A stretch of 64,000 bases of DNA from Earliella scabrosa. Lineage: Eukaryota > Basidiomycota > Agaricomycetes > Polyporales > Polyporaceae. Location of the stretch: NCBI GenBank assembly GCA_022605405.1, contig JABYQQ010000007.1, positions 1,054,001 to 1,118,000 on the forward strand. The letters run 5' to 3'. Within the stretch, counting starts at the first letter, position 1, and every line of letters starts with the position of its first letter. Position numbers and translations under genes: made by a program. Below the pieces are notes generated by a model. The model was given only the letters and a program-made list of their open reading frames with translations. It was not told where the DNA came from and did not search any database. Of this stretch, positions 32,607-45,702 are shown one piece after another.

Positions 32607-34748
32607 ATGGCCTCCGACTCTGCTCCCAATCTGCCCGACGTCGACGACCCTGCCAGCGTCCTCGACGCCGTGCTCAGGAAGACCCAGGACCAGTCCTGGG
32701 CGGACTTTTCTCCCGATGAGCTCTCAGTCCTCCTCACCGCGTTCTTGCCGTCGCAGCCGGTAGCGGTACACACGAAAGGCTATCTCGTCCTCTCTGCCTA
32801 CTGCCAGCGACGTCGCGCGGATGCCCCTTCTCCAGATGAGGGCACACAAGCCATATCGCGCACATTCGAAATCCCAGCGACCTCGCGAATAGCAGATACG
32901 GAGGAGAAGGAGGCCCTGGCCGGGCTCACATTTCTCTCCGCTCTGTTCGACGTCGATCACCTATCCGCCTCTGCCATCTTCCAACGCGATGGGTCACTCG
33001 AGGCGATCATGGACACTCTCGACCTCTTTGCCAAGTCCCGCGCCATCGATCTTGCAGTCGCACATCTGCTGGGACGCGCTGCAGGACACAAGGCCTGCCG
33101 CGCCTTGCTCGGAACGGATCACAGGAATTGGCTAGAGTGGAAGTCTCGTCAGACGGAAGATGGGGAGATCAGAGCGGCCGCGGCGGTTGCCATGGTCAAG
33201 CTGGTACGGGGGTCGAGTGCGGACGCGGCGGAGGCAGGTGGAACCACGGAGGTGCCCCCGATGGGAGACGGTGAACTCGCCGCGCTCATGAGGGGGCTAG
33301 TCCTGGACTCGCGTCAGGCTTCATCCTTGGGCGATGCGGTCGAAGGGCTGGCGTACATGAGCACCAACCCCGCTGTGAAGGAGACCTTGTCCAAAGACTC
33401 GGCATTCCTGCAACGTCTGTTCGCTCTCGTCCCGCGGCGCAAGGGTGCTGCTGCTGACTCACTTGGGGACTCCACCGCATCCCCTCTGTATGGGACTGTG
33501 GTCATCATTGCCAACCTATGCGCATATCGCCCTCGTCTCTCAGCAGAGGAAGCACAAATTGCGAAGCTGAGGCGGATGGCGAAGACCTCGAAGGGTTCTG
33601 GCCAGTCACAGGGCCAGGCGGCCGAGGAGGAGGCTGATCCGCTCGACGATGATGACCATGTCAAGGAGAGAGGTCGGAGGTTGATCAGGGCTGGTGCGAT
33701 GGAGGCGTTGACTTCAGCGGTACGTGCCACCGATAGCCGTGCTGTAAGGTCTGTCGTCGGCAAGGCTATCCTCAGCCTGGTCGAAGACAAGGAGAACCGA
33801 GGGAAGGTGCTTCAGGCAGGAGGCGCAAAGGCCTTGCAGACGATCATACAGGCGATCCTCCCACCCGCCAAGTCGTCTGACTCGGGCAAAACCCCGCAGA
33901 TCGAGAAGGATGACTTCGAACCTATTCAAGCGTTGGCAAAGCTCGCAATCACGTCTGCACCGGTGCAGGTCTTTGGACCTAACGAGGGCGCGATCTTCGA
34001 CGCCATCCGCCCGTTCTCCCTCATGGTCACACATCCCAATGCCACTCTGTTGCAGCGCTTCGAAGCTATGATGGCGTTGACGAACCTCTCCTCCCAGAGT
34101 CAAGAAGCAGCCTCTCGAATCGCACGCGCAGACGGTCTCATGAACAAGGTAGAGCTCCTCATGCTCGAGGAGCATACGCTCGTCCGCCGCGCAGCCACCG
34201 AGCTCATATGCAACCTCGTCGCCGGTTCGGAGGACATCTTCAACAAGTGGGGTGGAGACAAGAACCTCGCGTCCAGGTCGAAGCTGCAGGTACTCGTCGC
34301 ACTCTGCGACGTTGAGGACCTTCCCACAAGACTCGCCGCATCGGGTGCGCTCGCCACACTGACCGCGTCTCCAGATGCGTGCGCATCACTGGCGGAACTG
34401 CACCGCGAGCGACACCGTGTCCTCCCCATCCTTGGCCAGCTCATCGACCCAGCCGTCGTAACACGTCCTCCAGCCGACGAAGGGATCGAGGATGACGAGG
34501 CGGAACAGCTGGAGACCGACCCCGGGCTGATCCATCGCGGAATCGTCTGTGTACGCAACCTTTTCGCCGGCCTCCAGAATCGTGCCATGGAGATGGAGAT
34601 TGCATCGGAGGCGAACCGTGTGGGCGTCGTACGTGCTCTTGTCGGCGCAGTCAAGGGTTGTGCTCAGAACCCGAACTCGCCGATACTGCGGCCTGCGGCA
34701 GAGGCCTTGAAGTGGCTGCTAGGACATGGAGTGGAGATACCAGTATGA
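32607..34748 (+). CDS. UNC-45/Cro1/She4-type UCS myosin chaperone
   Basis: A single exon of 713 residues, unusual among its intron-rich neighbours. The protein is an all-helical armadillo-like array: NWLEWKSRQTEDGEIRAAAA, SLGDAVEGLAYMSTNPAVK, LYGTVVIIANLCAYRPRL, RRLIRAGAMEALTSAVRA and ALTNLSSQSQEAASRIA are typical of the central and UCS domains of fungal She4/Rng3/Cro1. There is no TPR domain, as is normal in fungi. These cytosolic proteins fold and stabilise myosin motor heads. The next gene downstream, in the same direction, is a class I myosin, a known kind of client. The ATG at 32607 opens MASDSAPNLPDVDDPASVL. Confidence 0.9.
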   Translation: MASDSAPNLPDVDDPASVLDAVLRKTQDQSWADFSPDELSVLLTAFLPSQPVAVHTKGYLVLSAYCQRRRADAPSPDEGTQAISRTFEIPATSRIADTEEKEALAGLTFLSALFDVDHLSASAIFQRDGSLEAIMDTLDLFAKSRAIDLAVAHLLGRAAGHKACRALLGTDHRNWLEWKSRQTEDGEIRAAAAVAMVKLVRGSSADAAEAGGTTEVPPMGDGELAALMRGLVLDSRQASSLGDAVEGLAYMSTNPAVKETLSKDSAFLQRLFALVPRRKGAAADSLGDSTASPLYGTVVIIANLCAYRPRLSAEEAQIAKLRRMAKTSKGSGQSQGQAAEEEADPLDDDDHVKERGRRLIRAGAMEALTSAVRATDSRAVRSVVGKAILSLVEDKENRGKVLQAGGAKALQTIIQAILPPAKSSDSGKTPQIEKDDFEPIQALAKLAITSAPVQVFGPNEGAIFDAIRPFSLMVTHPNATLLQRFEAMMALTNLSSQSQEAASRIARADGLMNKVELLMLEEHTLVRRAATELICNLVAGSEDIFNKWGGDKNLASRSKLQVLVALCDVEDLPTRLAASGALATLTASPDACASLAELHRERHRVLPILGQLIDPAVVTRPPADEGIEDDEAEQLETDPGLIHRGIVCVRNLFAGLQNRAMEMEIASEANRVGVVRALVGAVKGCAQNPNSPILRPAAEALKWLLGHGVEIPV

Positions 34749-35127
34749 GAGGGGTGGTTGGGATGGAATGTCGACGTCGATGTAACTCTAGTCGTGTATC
34801 GATAGCACAGACGATGTTTCGAACTTGCAGTCTGAGGGCGGATGCTTCGCGCGCTGTGTGATTCGCGGCCAGCGTTGGAAGCGCCCGGGCGCGCGCAGCG
34901 AGCGATGCAAGGCGAGGCACGAAACTCCGTCATCGCACTTGCTACTTTACCGATCTGCTTGTTCCCGCTTCTCCTCGACCACATCTTGCCCTCGCCTCTG
35001 CTAGAAGTCCTCCTGCCTCGCGGACTCTCAGAAGGTTACACACAAGTCAGCGACCTCACGATCGCACCGTGTTGCAGCGCCTGCTATCGTACTACCCAAT
35101 CTACGTCTCTAGTTTCTCTTCTCCGTA
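34749..35127. other. intergenic between the UCS chaperone and class I myosin
   Basis: 379 nt. It must hold the 3' end of the chaperone gene and the promoter and 5'UTR of the myosin. No clear TATA box is seen. Confidence 0.4.
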
Positions 35128-38100
35128 ATGGTCAGTATCATGCACAAGTGAATCGTTTTGCCGCTGCCTCAACCATGGACTCTGCAGGCTCCGTCGAAGA
35201 AGGCGGGCAAGAAGGGTGCTACCCCGGCCGCGAAGAAGGGCGGCACAGCGGGCAAGGTCGCCAAGGTACGTTTGTCGCTGTAGCATTGACTTGGAACATA
35301 TCTGTATCGGAGACTTTATAGGCGGACTGGAAGGAAGGCTTCAAGAAGAAGCAGGTCGGCGTGTCCGATATGACACTCTTGACCACGATCACGAACGAGA
35401 GCATCAACGAGAACCTCGAGAAACGATGGAAGAATGCGGAGATCTACACCTACATTGGTGCGGTGCTCATATCTGTGAATCCCTTTAAAGGTGCGTCTCA
35501 GTCCCTCGTGAGGCCTCTTGTCGAAGTAATGACCGCGCGCTGCGTAGATCTGGGCATCTACACAGACGAAGTGCTCCAGAGGTACAAGGGCAAGAACAGG
35601 CTTGAGGTCCCGCCGCATGTCTTCGCCATTGCCGAGTCCGCATACTACAACATGAACGCCTACCACGAGAATCAGTGCGTCATCATCTCTGGGGAGTCTG
35701 GTGCAGGCAAGACGGAGGCGGCGAAGCGCATAATGCAATACATCGCGGCGGTGTCTGGAGGTCAGGATAGCAGTATCCAGGAGATCAAGGACATGGTGCT
35801 CGCGACGAATCCCTTGCTGGAGAGCTTCGGATGCGCGAAGACGCTACGGAATAACAACTCCAGTCGACATGTGCGTCGTGAGTGCTTGCACCGGAGACGC
35901 CAAAGCTGACGGGGATGGTCCAGGGGAAATACTTGGAGATCATGTTCAACGACCACGGAGAGCCGATTGGTGCTCAGATCACCAACTACCTGCTGGAGAA
36001 GGGACGTGTGGTAGGCCAAGTGGAAAACGAGCGAAACTTCCACATATTCTACCAGTTCACTAAGGCGGCGTCCGACGAGCAAAGGGGTGAGTATTGTCTC
36101 AAATAATATACACATACAGCTGACATTCATATCGCATATAGAGGCATTTGGTTTGCAAACACCTGACGCATATGCCTATACGAGCTTGAGCAACTGTCTC
36201 GATGTGCCTGGAATCGACGATGCGCACGACTTTGCAGAGACCATCGTAAGAACTGTTTCCCCTTTCATTGAATCGGTCGCTCATCTCGCATAGAAAGCGA
36301 TGCAAGTCATTGGTCTGAGCGATTACGAGCAAGGAGAGATCTTCCGCATGCTCGCTGTGATTCTCTGGCTCGGCAACGTACAATACTCTGAGAAGGACGA
36401 CGGAAACTCCGAGATCGCCGACACCAGCGTCACGGACTTCGTCGCATATCTTCTCGAGCTAGATCCCGCTCAAGTGCAGAAGGCGATGACTATCCGGACT
36501 ATGGAGACTCAGCGCGGCGGGAGACGCGGGTCTGTCTACGATGTCCCACTCAATCCGGCGCAGGCTAGTGCTGGTCGAGATGCTCTGGCGAAGGCTATCT
36601 ACAACAACCTCTTCGAATGGATCGTGTCAAAGATCAACGTCTCGATGAAACCTCGTCAGGCTACTGCGCAATTGATTGGTATCCTTGTACGTCGCAGCCA
36701 GGTCGATGCAATAGAAAGGAGTTGCTGCTAACCAAACATTCAGGATATCTTCGGATTCGAGATCTTTGAGGTTGGTGCATCGAATTAACAGTATCACGGG
36801 CGTGATCTAACCTCTCGATTAAGGATAACTCCTTCGAGCAGCTATGTATCAACTACGTCAACGAGAAGCTGCAGCAGATCTTCATCGAGCTCACACTCAA
36901 GACCGAGCAGGAGGAGTACGTCCGAGAGCAAATCAAGTGGACACCCATCAAGTACTTCAACAACAAGGTTGTCTGCGACCTCATCGAGGAACGCCGTCCT
37001 CCCGGCATCTTTGCTGCCCTCAACGACGCCTGCGCAACCGCACACGCGGATCCCACTGCGGCGGACAACAGCTTCATTCAACGGACGGCTGCGCTCTCGA
37101 GCAATCTGCACTTCGAGGCGCGTGGTGCGCAGTTCCTTGTCAAGCACTACGCAGGAGACGTGATGTACAATGTCGCTGGCATGACGGACAAGAACAAGGA
37201 CTTGCTTGTGAAGGATCTACTGGACCTCATCGGCTCGAGTGGGAATCAATTCTTGCAGGGCCTCTTTCCCGACAGGCCTGACCCCAACAGCAAGAAGCGG
37301 CCTCCAACAGCCAGCGATAGGATCAAGGTCAGTCAGTTTCAATGGTTCGGGTTCGGTAGATGTGTTCTGAACTTGACGTTCCTGTAGTCTTCTGCGGGAG
37401 CGCTCGTCGAGAACCTCATGCGAGCCCAGCCTTCGTACATCCGCACGATTAAGCCCAACCAGAACAGGAGCTCGACTGAGTACGACACCAAGGCAGTCTT
37501 ACATCAGGTCAAATACCTTGGTCTGCAGGAGAACATCCGTGTCCGTCGTGCAGGTTTCGCCTACCGAAACACGTTCGAGAAGATGGTTGAGCGTTTCTAC
37601 CTGCTGTCGCCAAACACGTCGTATGCGGGCGAGTATACCTGGCAAGGTGACGCCAAGTCCGGGTGCGAGCGCATCCTCATCGACACTGGTATCGCGCGCG
37701 AGGAGTGGCAGATGGGTGTGACGAAGGCGTTCATCAAGAACCCTGAGACGGTAAGTTTCCCTCTGTGCAGTACTGTTAATTGGGAGTAACTGAACGAGAA
37801 TACTAGCTATTCGCTCTGGAGACGATGCGCGATCGCTACTGGCACAACATGGCGGGCCGCATCCAGCGCGCGTGGCGAAACTACATGCGGTACAAACACG
37901 AGTGTGCGCGCCGCATCCAGCGGTTCTGGAAGAACAACAAGGAAGGCATCGAGTACGCCAAGATCCGCGATTATGGGCACCAGATCCTTGCTGGGCGGAA
38001 GGAGCGCCGACGGTTCAGTCTGCTTGGGTACCGTCGTTTCTTGGGAGACTACCTCGACCTTAACGGGAAGAGTTCACTCGGCGAGGAGCTCATTGAGGCT

Positions 38101-39872
38101 TGTGGGATCGGTCGTGCGTACTACTTCGAACGTGAGGATGCATGAGTATCGACGACTGACCGATCATATCCTGCAGGCGACAAGGTTACATTCAGCTCAA
38201 GAGCACAGCTTCTTATCTCAAAGCTTGGACGGTCAAGTAAACCGAGTCCACGTTTCCTCGTCCTTGTATGTCCTTTCCACTCTCATACAGGACGCATCTG
38301 ATCTCCGCATCCATGTAGACCGACAAAGCTCTGTACATCGCTGTTACCAATGTGAAAGACGGACAGATAAGTATCACGCTCGACCGCAAGATCAACCTTG
38401 TCACGATCAAGAGCATATCGATGTCGAACCTGCGAGACGATTGGCTGGTATGATCGGCCACCCTAGCAGCGCATACAGCGGGCTGAACGTTCTCTCAGGT
38501 TCCCAATCTTGGTCCCACGGAAGAGGGAGACCCGATCATCAGTTGTGTCTTCAAGACCGAGTTGGTGACACACATGCTCCGGCTGACCCAGGGTGGTATC
38601 AACGTGCTAATTGGGCCGACGTAAGGCATTCTGTCGTTCACCTCGTGTTGGCATGTGTTCAGACCTGTTCTAGGATCGACTACAACAAGAAGAAAGAGAA
38701 GCGGGCTCAGATCAAGTTCATCAAGGACGAGACTGTTCCCCGAAATGACATCTACAAGAGCCATACGGTACATGTGCCCTCCGGTGAGCCACCTAATAGC
38801 CAGTCACGGCCGGTCCCCAGGCCGAAGGAAGGTGTTGTTCGGCCTATCACTCAAGGCAAGCTCTTGCGCAGAGGTGGTCCGCCGGATGTAAGTGATAGGA
38901 CCGTTCTAGTAGAGCTACGTTCTGACTTGAATAATAGAAGAAGCCTGCTGCTGTCTCGAAACCTAAGCCCGCTGCTCAGCCACTACCAGGCAAATCGGCT
39001 GTTACGCCTGCTGCCAAGCCTCCAGCAGCGGCCGCATCCGCATCTGCTTCTACAACGTCAGCGCCTCGCGCACCCCCACCTCCGCCATCACGGGCGGCCG
39101 CACCTCCACCTCCGCCGCCAGAGCCCGACGTAGAGCTCTACAAGGCCAAGTATGCGTTCGAGGGCCAGGCAGGCGAGATGTCGCTCAAGAAGGACGATAT
39201 CGTCGAGCTGGTCGAGAAGGACAACAACGGCTGGTGGCTAGTCAAGAAAGACGGTGTCGAGGCCTGGGCACCACACAACTATCTCGAACTCGTCCCCCCA
39301 AAGCCCAAGGCTGCTGCCCCACCTCCCCCTCCACCACCTCCTCCCGCAGCCAAACGGCCGACTCCGGCTCCTCCTGCTGCTGCCGCTGCCGCTGCTCCCA
39401 GGGCTGGGCTCAAGTCCGTCACGGCAGATCCTTCAGCCAAGCCTGTTGCTGTCTTCCCTGGCATGGCTGCCGGCAACGGTTCAGCCGCACCCTGGAAGCG
39501 GACCGCGTCTACCGCAGACTCGTCCAACGACAGCACACCGACGACCTCGAGACCGGGGAGCTCGGTCGCGAAGCCACCACCACTCGCTGCGAAGCCCAAA
39601 CCGGCGCCGCCACCGCCTGTCGCACACAAGCCGTCTGTAGGTGCACCTCCGAAGGTTGGCGCGAAGCCACCTGTGCCGACTGCTCCTCGTCCTGGAGGCG
39701 CTGCACCCAAGCCGAAGGTCGGGGGTGTGGCTAAGCCTGCGGCGGTTGGAGGACAGATGGATTTGGCTGCTGCGGTGAGTCATGCTTGTGATATGGTACG
39801 GATCTCTGGTGCTGATCCATTGTTATGTTCTAGCTTGCCAAACGTGCACAACGTATCGCGGACGACGAGTAG
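35128..39872 (+). CDS. MYO1: class I (long-tailed) myosin
   Basis: Seventeen exons: 35128-35130 (ATG only), 35188-35265, 35322-35490, 35548-35870, 35924-36086, 36142-36245, 36294-36686, 36744-36770, 36824-37327, 37388-37750, 37807-38110, 38177-38265, 38319-38447, 38499-38620, 38674-38887, 38938-39774, 39834-39872; 1286 residues. Order: basic N-terminus, motor with P-loop [12 protein letters not shown], switch I NNNSSRHGKY, TEDS-site serine in [13 protein letters not shown] (a PAK/Ste20 target in yeast), switch [11 protein letters not shown] (a 27-nt exon), two IQ-type helices, a TH1 lipid-binding tail, a Pro/Ala-rich TH2, an SH3 domain ([20 protein letters not shown] to [10 protein letters not shown]) and a short [12 protein letters not shown] end. 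It drives actin-patch endocytosis and polarity. The acidic Arp2/3-binding end is very short and lacks the usual terminal Trp. Confidence 0.95.
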
Positions 39873-41890
39873 ATGGTGAGCGATGATTAAGCGCGAACAC
39901 GACCGATGGACATGGACAACTTCGTTCTCATGACGAACCGTAGACTGCATGTGCTGTACAGATTGCATGGAGGGAGACACACCTAGCTTGTGATTACTCG
40001 CGACCTGACCAGGAGTGGCGTGGAGGCCGGAGCACTATTGATGGGGGCATAGTATTGGAACCTTGACGTCCCTCCGGCGGGTGAAAGTTGAAACAACAGT
40101 ATGAAACCAACTGAATGTCATGATCGCCAAGCCAATGTATGCACACACGCCCGATCGTACCTGAGAGCGGTGTTGGCGACACACCTCGATGGGGATGTGT
40201 GGACACTGAATGACCTTGAATGACTGCCTGAGATTGAGATCGAGGCTGTCGACGATCAGGTCCTGTTGAATGTCGAGCAACGCACCATTAACCATCACTT
40301 GACAGTTTCACGCATATGTGACCTCCGCATGCTGGTCGGACTGGCATCTTCCCCACTGTCTGACGTATTGGCGTGGATGATGCATATAAACATGCTGCAC
40401 TCTTGCGACCACGTAGACAGACGATTGACTGGAATCCATGTTATGTGGTGAGGTCCTACTATTGAATGCAGCATCGTCGAGATGGAAAGGCGGGCTTAGC
40501 TTGGTTGGGGTAGGACGAGGCCTGTATTTTCTCGCAGAGAGGCAAGTGTGGGGGGTCTGTCGAGGATCGGAGACGACTCGCTATCCCCTGTCCATTGCAT
40601 CTGACGAGGCCTCGTGACGGCATACGGTCCTACGGACCCTATTGCCAATTGGTACCGTCAAGACGGACTGAACGTGACCACGATATTGTATACAACGGAG
40701 CCGAGACGTACCCAGGTAGGATACAACATGGGATCCTTCCGGCGCGTTTTGACATACTCTGGGAGAAGCTGTTGAAGGGTCTTAGGGTTGGTCCCGTCGT
40801 CTCGGTTAGGCAAGTCACACGAAGATGACTGAATGTGAACTTGATTCCTGTCCGGGGGCTCTCTGGAGGACTCGTATCAAGCGTATGCGAACACGTTTCC
40901 CGTGTGTATTGGGCCCGAAGGTTGATCCAGTGGGATTGCTGAGCAACGACTCGGAACCGTGGAGGTCCACCAAACCTGTCGATGTCATGAGCTTTCGACA
41001 CTGCACAAGATCCTATTCTCGTCGCTTGCCTGTAACACCTTTTGAAAAGGCACAGATTTCCTGTAGCATGGGCGACACACAGTGACAGATGTAGGAAATT
41101 GAACGTCCACGGTTGCTCCGGATAAGTGAACTGTCGGGGTTATGTAATCACTTGATATCTCTGACTAAGCAGACGAGAGTAGTTTACCGTGTTTCAGCTT
41201 GTATCGGACGGTATACCTACTAACCCTCCTTCGACTCTCATCCCCGTGGGATTTCCAACGCGCAACTCACAGTCACGTTCCTAACTGCAATAGCTGGTTC
41301 AGAGGCCGGAACAAAACGCACGGGGCGTTTGGACCAGCGGTACCGCTGTTATCCCCAAGACTATCTTGAAGATTGAAGACAAGCATGGGAACCGCACGCA
41401 ACTATTCTTCCCACTCTGGTGAATCTCCCATCGTTCGCGCCTCGTCGAATGCCCCAGAACGATGTACTACATCTTGACATGACGTATCATCCTCCGTTCT
41501 GCACTCTCAGCGAACTGGGAGACGTTGATCGCTACCGCCACGGCTATTTCGAGGTATCGTAGGGGTACTTGGAACGCTGCAGTTAGGCATGCTCATTGGC
41601 TGTACGCAAACCTACGATCGACACACCAACACTCTGGTTATGTCTGCCAGCCGTTACGAAGCACTCGGGACCGGCATTGGCGAAACACACGCTCTGCGAT
41701 TGGTCTGCTGCTGTACCAGGCCCGCGTTTCGATTGAGGCTTGGTCATCCAACTCACGACAGCAAGGTCTGCATTTTTTCGTAGCAGCAGGATGTGAGAGA
41801 AATAAAAGGGCTGAAGACGAAGCCCAATGTCTCCTCAGAGCCTCCAGCTTTCTCAGCTCGCCTCTCCTCTGCGACGGTCAACTCACCGGA
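39873..41890. other. 2-kb intergenic stretch before the peroxidase
   Basis: I find no supported gene. Short open frames on both strands have no domain. The last 100 nt hold AAATAAAAGGG near 41801, a possible TATA region for the peroxidase, followed by a pyrimidine-rich leader. Confidence 0.4.
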
Positions 41891-43199
<1,309 letters not shown>

Positions 43200-43718
43200 G
43201 TAGCCCGGATAGTTTGAACCGCACGGCTCGTTCTGACAGTTCGTGACAGCCCTAACCTCTAAGCGCTTTGTCTCGCTCACGCTCGTAAATTTCCTGATGG
43301 TACCCATGTTACGCACTGGGTAGCTTTGCTCGATAGATAATGGTTGAGGGAGGTGTAACCTACTCACTGGTCAATGCCGATATATATCACATTCACCCAG
43401 CTTGCCATGATGACGTCGCGGGCGATACATGTCTGGACCTCGAATCAGGTGAGGCTTTCGCAGCATTCAAGTTTCAGATCCATCACATGAGACACCGCAA
43501 GGCAGAACGTAATGCATTAGGAGCACCGAATGTATTATTGAGGCGAAACCCCAATGAATAGTGAGAGTAACGTCCGTAAGTCCATGTCCTCAGTGTTCGT
43601 CTGACATTAAGGGTCATGACTGCCTCAGGATTGTCGCGTGTGACTCACGCACGCGACGAATGGAGTGGCAGAAGCTCGGGCCATCAGGCAGTAAGCCGCC
43701 CGGATGGGGCGTCAGCGT
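43200..43718. other. intergenic, convergent 3' ends
   Basis: No gene seen between the peroxidase and the minus-strand Kre9-like gene. Confidence 0.4.
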
Positions 43719-44280
43719 TTACTCCGCGTTCTCGTCAACACCGATGGTGAAGATAGGGCCGAGGTTGTTCTCGTCGCCGAAGACTGCATATAGAACGCGC
43801 CAGGTAAGTAATGAGGACCCGTCGACGAGGGGTGGATGATACGCACGGACGATCTGGTAGTCGTCGCCTTTCTCGACCCAAGGCACGCGGACCGGGGCGA
43901 AACCCCTCTCCAGCGGGACAAGCTGGACGAGGATCACTGTAGTGCAACACCGCTAAGCATAGCACGCTAGATCAAAGGAACTGAACTTACAAGGCGTGGT
44001 GCGGCCGCCCTTTGCCAGCATGACCGTGCCGAAGGGGTTGTCGATCTGCGCGGGCGGGTTCGAAGTGTCCCTAGAGCAACAGCGATCAGCCGAAGGGAAA
44101 ATAGCGCCTGAGTAAGAACGCGCACCAAGTGACGTTGCGCAGCTGGCCTGCCTGCCAGGGGGGCGTGGACCCGTTCGGCTCGAGCACTTGAGGTACCCAT
44201 TGTTCCGCAGAGACGGCCTGAGAGAAGAGGCTGAGGGCGAGGGCGAGCGAGCCGACAACGCTGGACTTGGAGAAGATCAT
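43719..44280 (-). CDS. small secreted Kre9/Knh1-type protein, copy 1
   Basis: Four exons on the minus strand (44280-44126, 44070-43991, 43936-43847, 43783-43719), 129 residues. A signal peptide (MIFSKSSVVGSLALALSLF) is followed by a single Ig-like domain of the Kre9/Knh1 N-terminal kind: VPQVLEPNG, RNVTWDTSNPPAQI, GTVMLAKGGRTTP, FAPVRVPWVEKGDDYQIV and LFGDENNLGPIFTI. Such proteins sit in the cell wall or medium; in yeast the family affects beta-1,6-glucan, but in basidiomycetes the role is open. TATA (CATATAAAGAC, minus) lies at 44366-44356. Copies 2 and 3 downstream on the plus strand share all three intron positions. Confidence 0.85.
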
Positions 44281-44358
44281 GCTGGTGAAGAAAGCGTGAA
44301 CTTCTTGAGACCGTTACAAGAAGTGGAATGATGTCCGGTGACAGCTCAGCGAACCGTC

Positions 44359-44364
44359 TTTATA
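44359..44364 (-). promoter_or_regulatory. TATA box of Kre9-like copy 1
   Basis: TATAAA on the minus strand inside CATATAAAGAC, 79 nt before the start codon. Copy 2 has the same 11-mer. Confidence 0.7.
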
Positions 44365-45605
44365 TGAGCTTGCTAGTGCGGATCAGAGGCGCCGAATGGG
44401 AAGGTCTCTGAAGAGGCGAGCTGTGGATGCGGCCAAAGTTGGCCTTCGCGGACCAAAACATGCGGGTGGGTGTACGCCGAGCAGACCCGGATTTGCCAGT
44501 GACGAGACACCAACAGCCGTAGTACTGTGACCTGGACGTGAGGCCTTGAGGCCCTGGTGAGGCCGGAATCAAATCCTGGGCCAAGCCCACCCAGGCTGAT
44601 CGCTTGGTGGCTGTGTCCGGCAGGGGCTCCTCCTCCGAACGGTCATCACACATGATCACAGCAATCATCCGAGCGCAACGCCCTCCACTACCCTCCAACT
44701 TCGCCGTGTGGGAATTGCGTCATGAGTCGGACGTGAACTGTGAGTACCACCTTGCATCGAACTGAGATGGAATTGTGTGCTTGATCCAGGTTTCGCGACC
44801 CTTTCTAGCAGTGCGGGCGCACCTCAGTACGTACGTGGATCATATATCAAGACTTGGAAGCTCGGTCTAGTACGTGATCTCGATACCGAGAACGGAGGGC
44901 GCTGTTCGTCTACATAGGACGCAGTACGCAGCCTGAGTGCGCAAAGGGGAATGGCATAAGTGCTCGCCCGAGGAGTCTACTGTGCAACAGGTCGCTGGCT
45001 GCGTGGTACCCGAGGTGTTAGCCTTGGCACCTCCGAGCAGGACTCGAATTCCAAGGGCAAAGTGAGTCATGGACAATGGGTGTTTCGTAGCTTACCGAGA
45101 GGCACACATCCACAGGACCGGAGAATGCCTCCGATCATTGAACACTGCACGGCAGGACTGCTGGCACAGGAGCACAGCAACACGCGTACTACATCGGCAT
45201 ACGTACATGGCGTGTGGAACATGTTCCATGCATTTCAAATCTCCCAGGACGGGCTCAGGCCAGAGTGAACGGGTAGTTTGACCTGTCAAGTGCCCCAGCA
45301 CGTGTCACTTCCAGTCCGACATAGAGCTCCCTGGTGCACAGGCTTGAACCGTGAACTCTGCTTTGTGAGAAGGCGTTTCAGTGCGCCCTCACTCACGGAT
45401 CTAAACTAGCGCATCCCGGTGCTTTGCAAGCAGAAAGGCTTAGCGTGTAGGCGACCTTGCGTCCGGAAAACTCGGCATGGGCATCATGCAAGTACTCAAC
45501 GCGAACAGACGACACTGCTACATTCTTTCCCCAGAGGCCAATCATGCCCGCATGCCGAAGTCTCCTCTGTCACCGAATCGGCACTCTCACCCGATACTAG
45601 AGGCA

Positions 45606-45612
45606 TATAAAG
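45606..45612 (+). promoter_or_regulatory. TATA box of Kre9-like copy 2
   Basis: CATATAAAGAC at 45604-45614, about 97 nt before the ATG. Upstream, ATGCCCGCATGCCGA near 45544 resembles ATGCCCGCACGCCGA before copy 3, so promoter DNA was duplicated too. Confidence 0.7.
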
Positions 45613-45702
45613 ACCACCGACTGAGCACCTTCAATCCCAGTACTCACCCAAACCGTACAGCTTAACGACCCCACATCGTTCCCACCTTTGCACTCCGCCG
45701 TC

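Larger units (their letters stand above)
44281..45702. other. divergent intergenic region between Kre9-like copies 1 and 2
   Basis: 1.4 kb without a supported gene, carrying the promoters of both copies. Confidence 0.4.

Noticed and set aside
45000..45080. Possible tRNA 3' half (TTCGAGTCC on the minus strand)
   Set aside because: The flanking bases do not pair into a T-stem and no A-box lies upstream.
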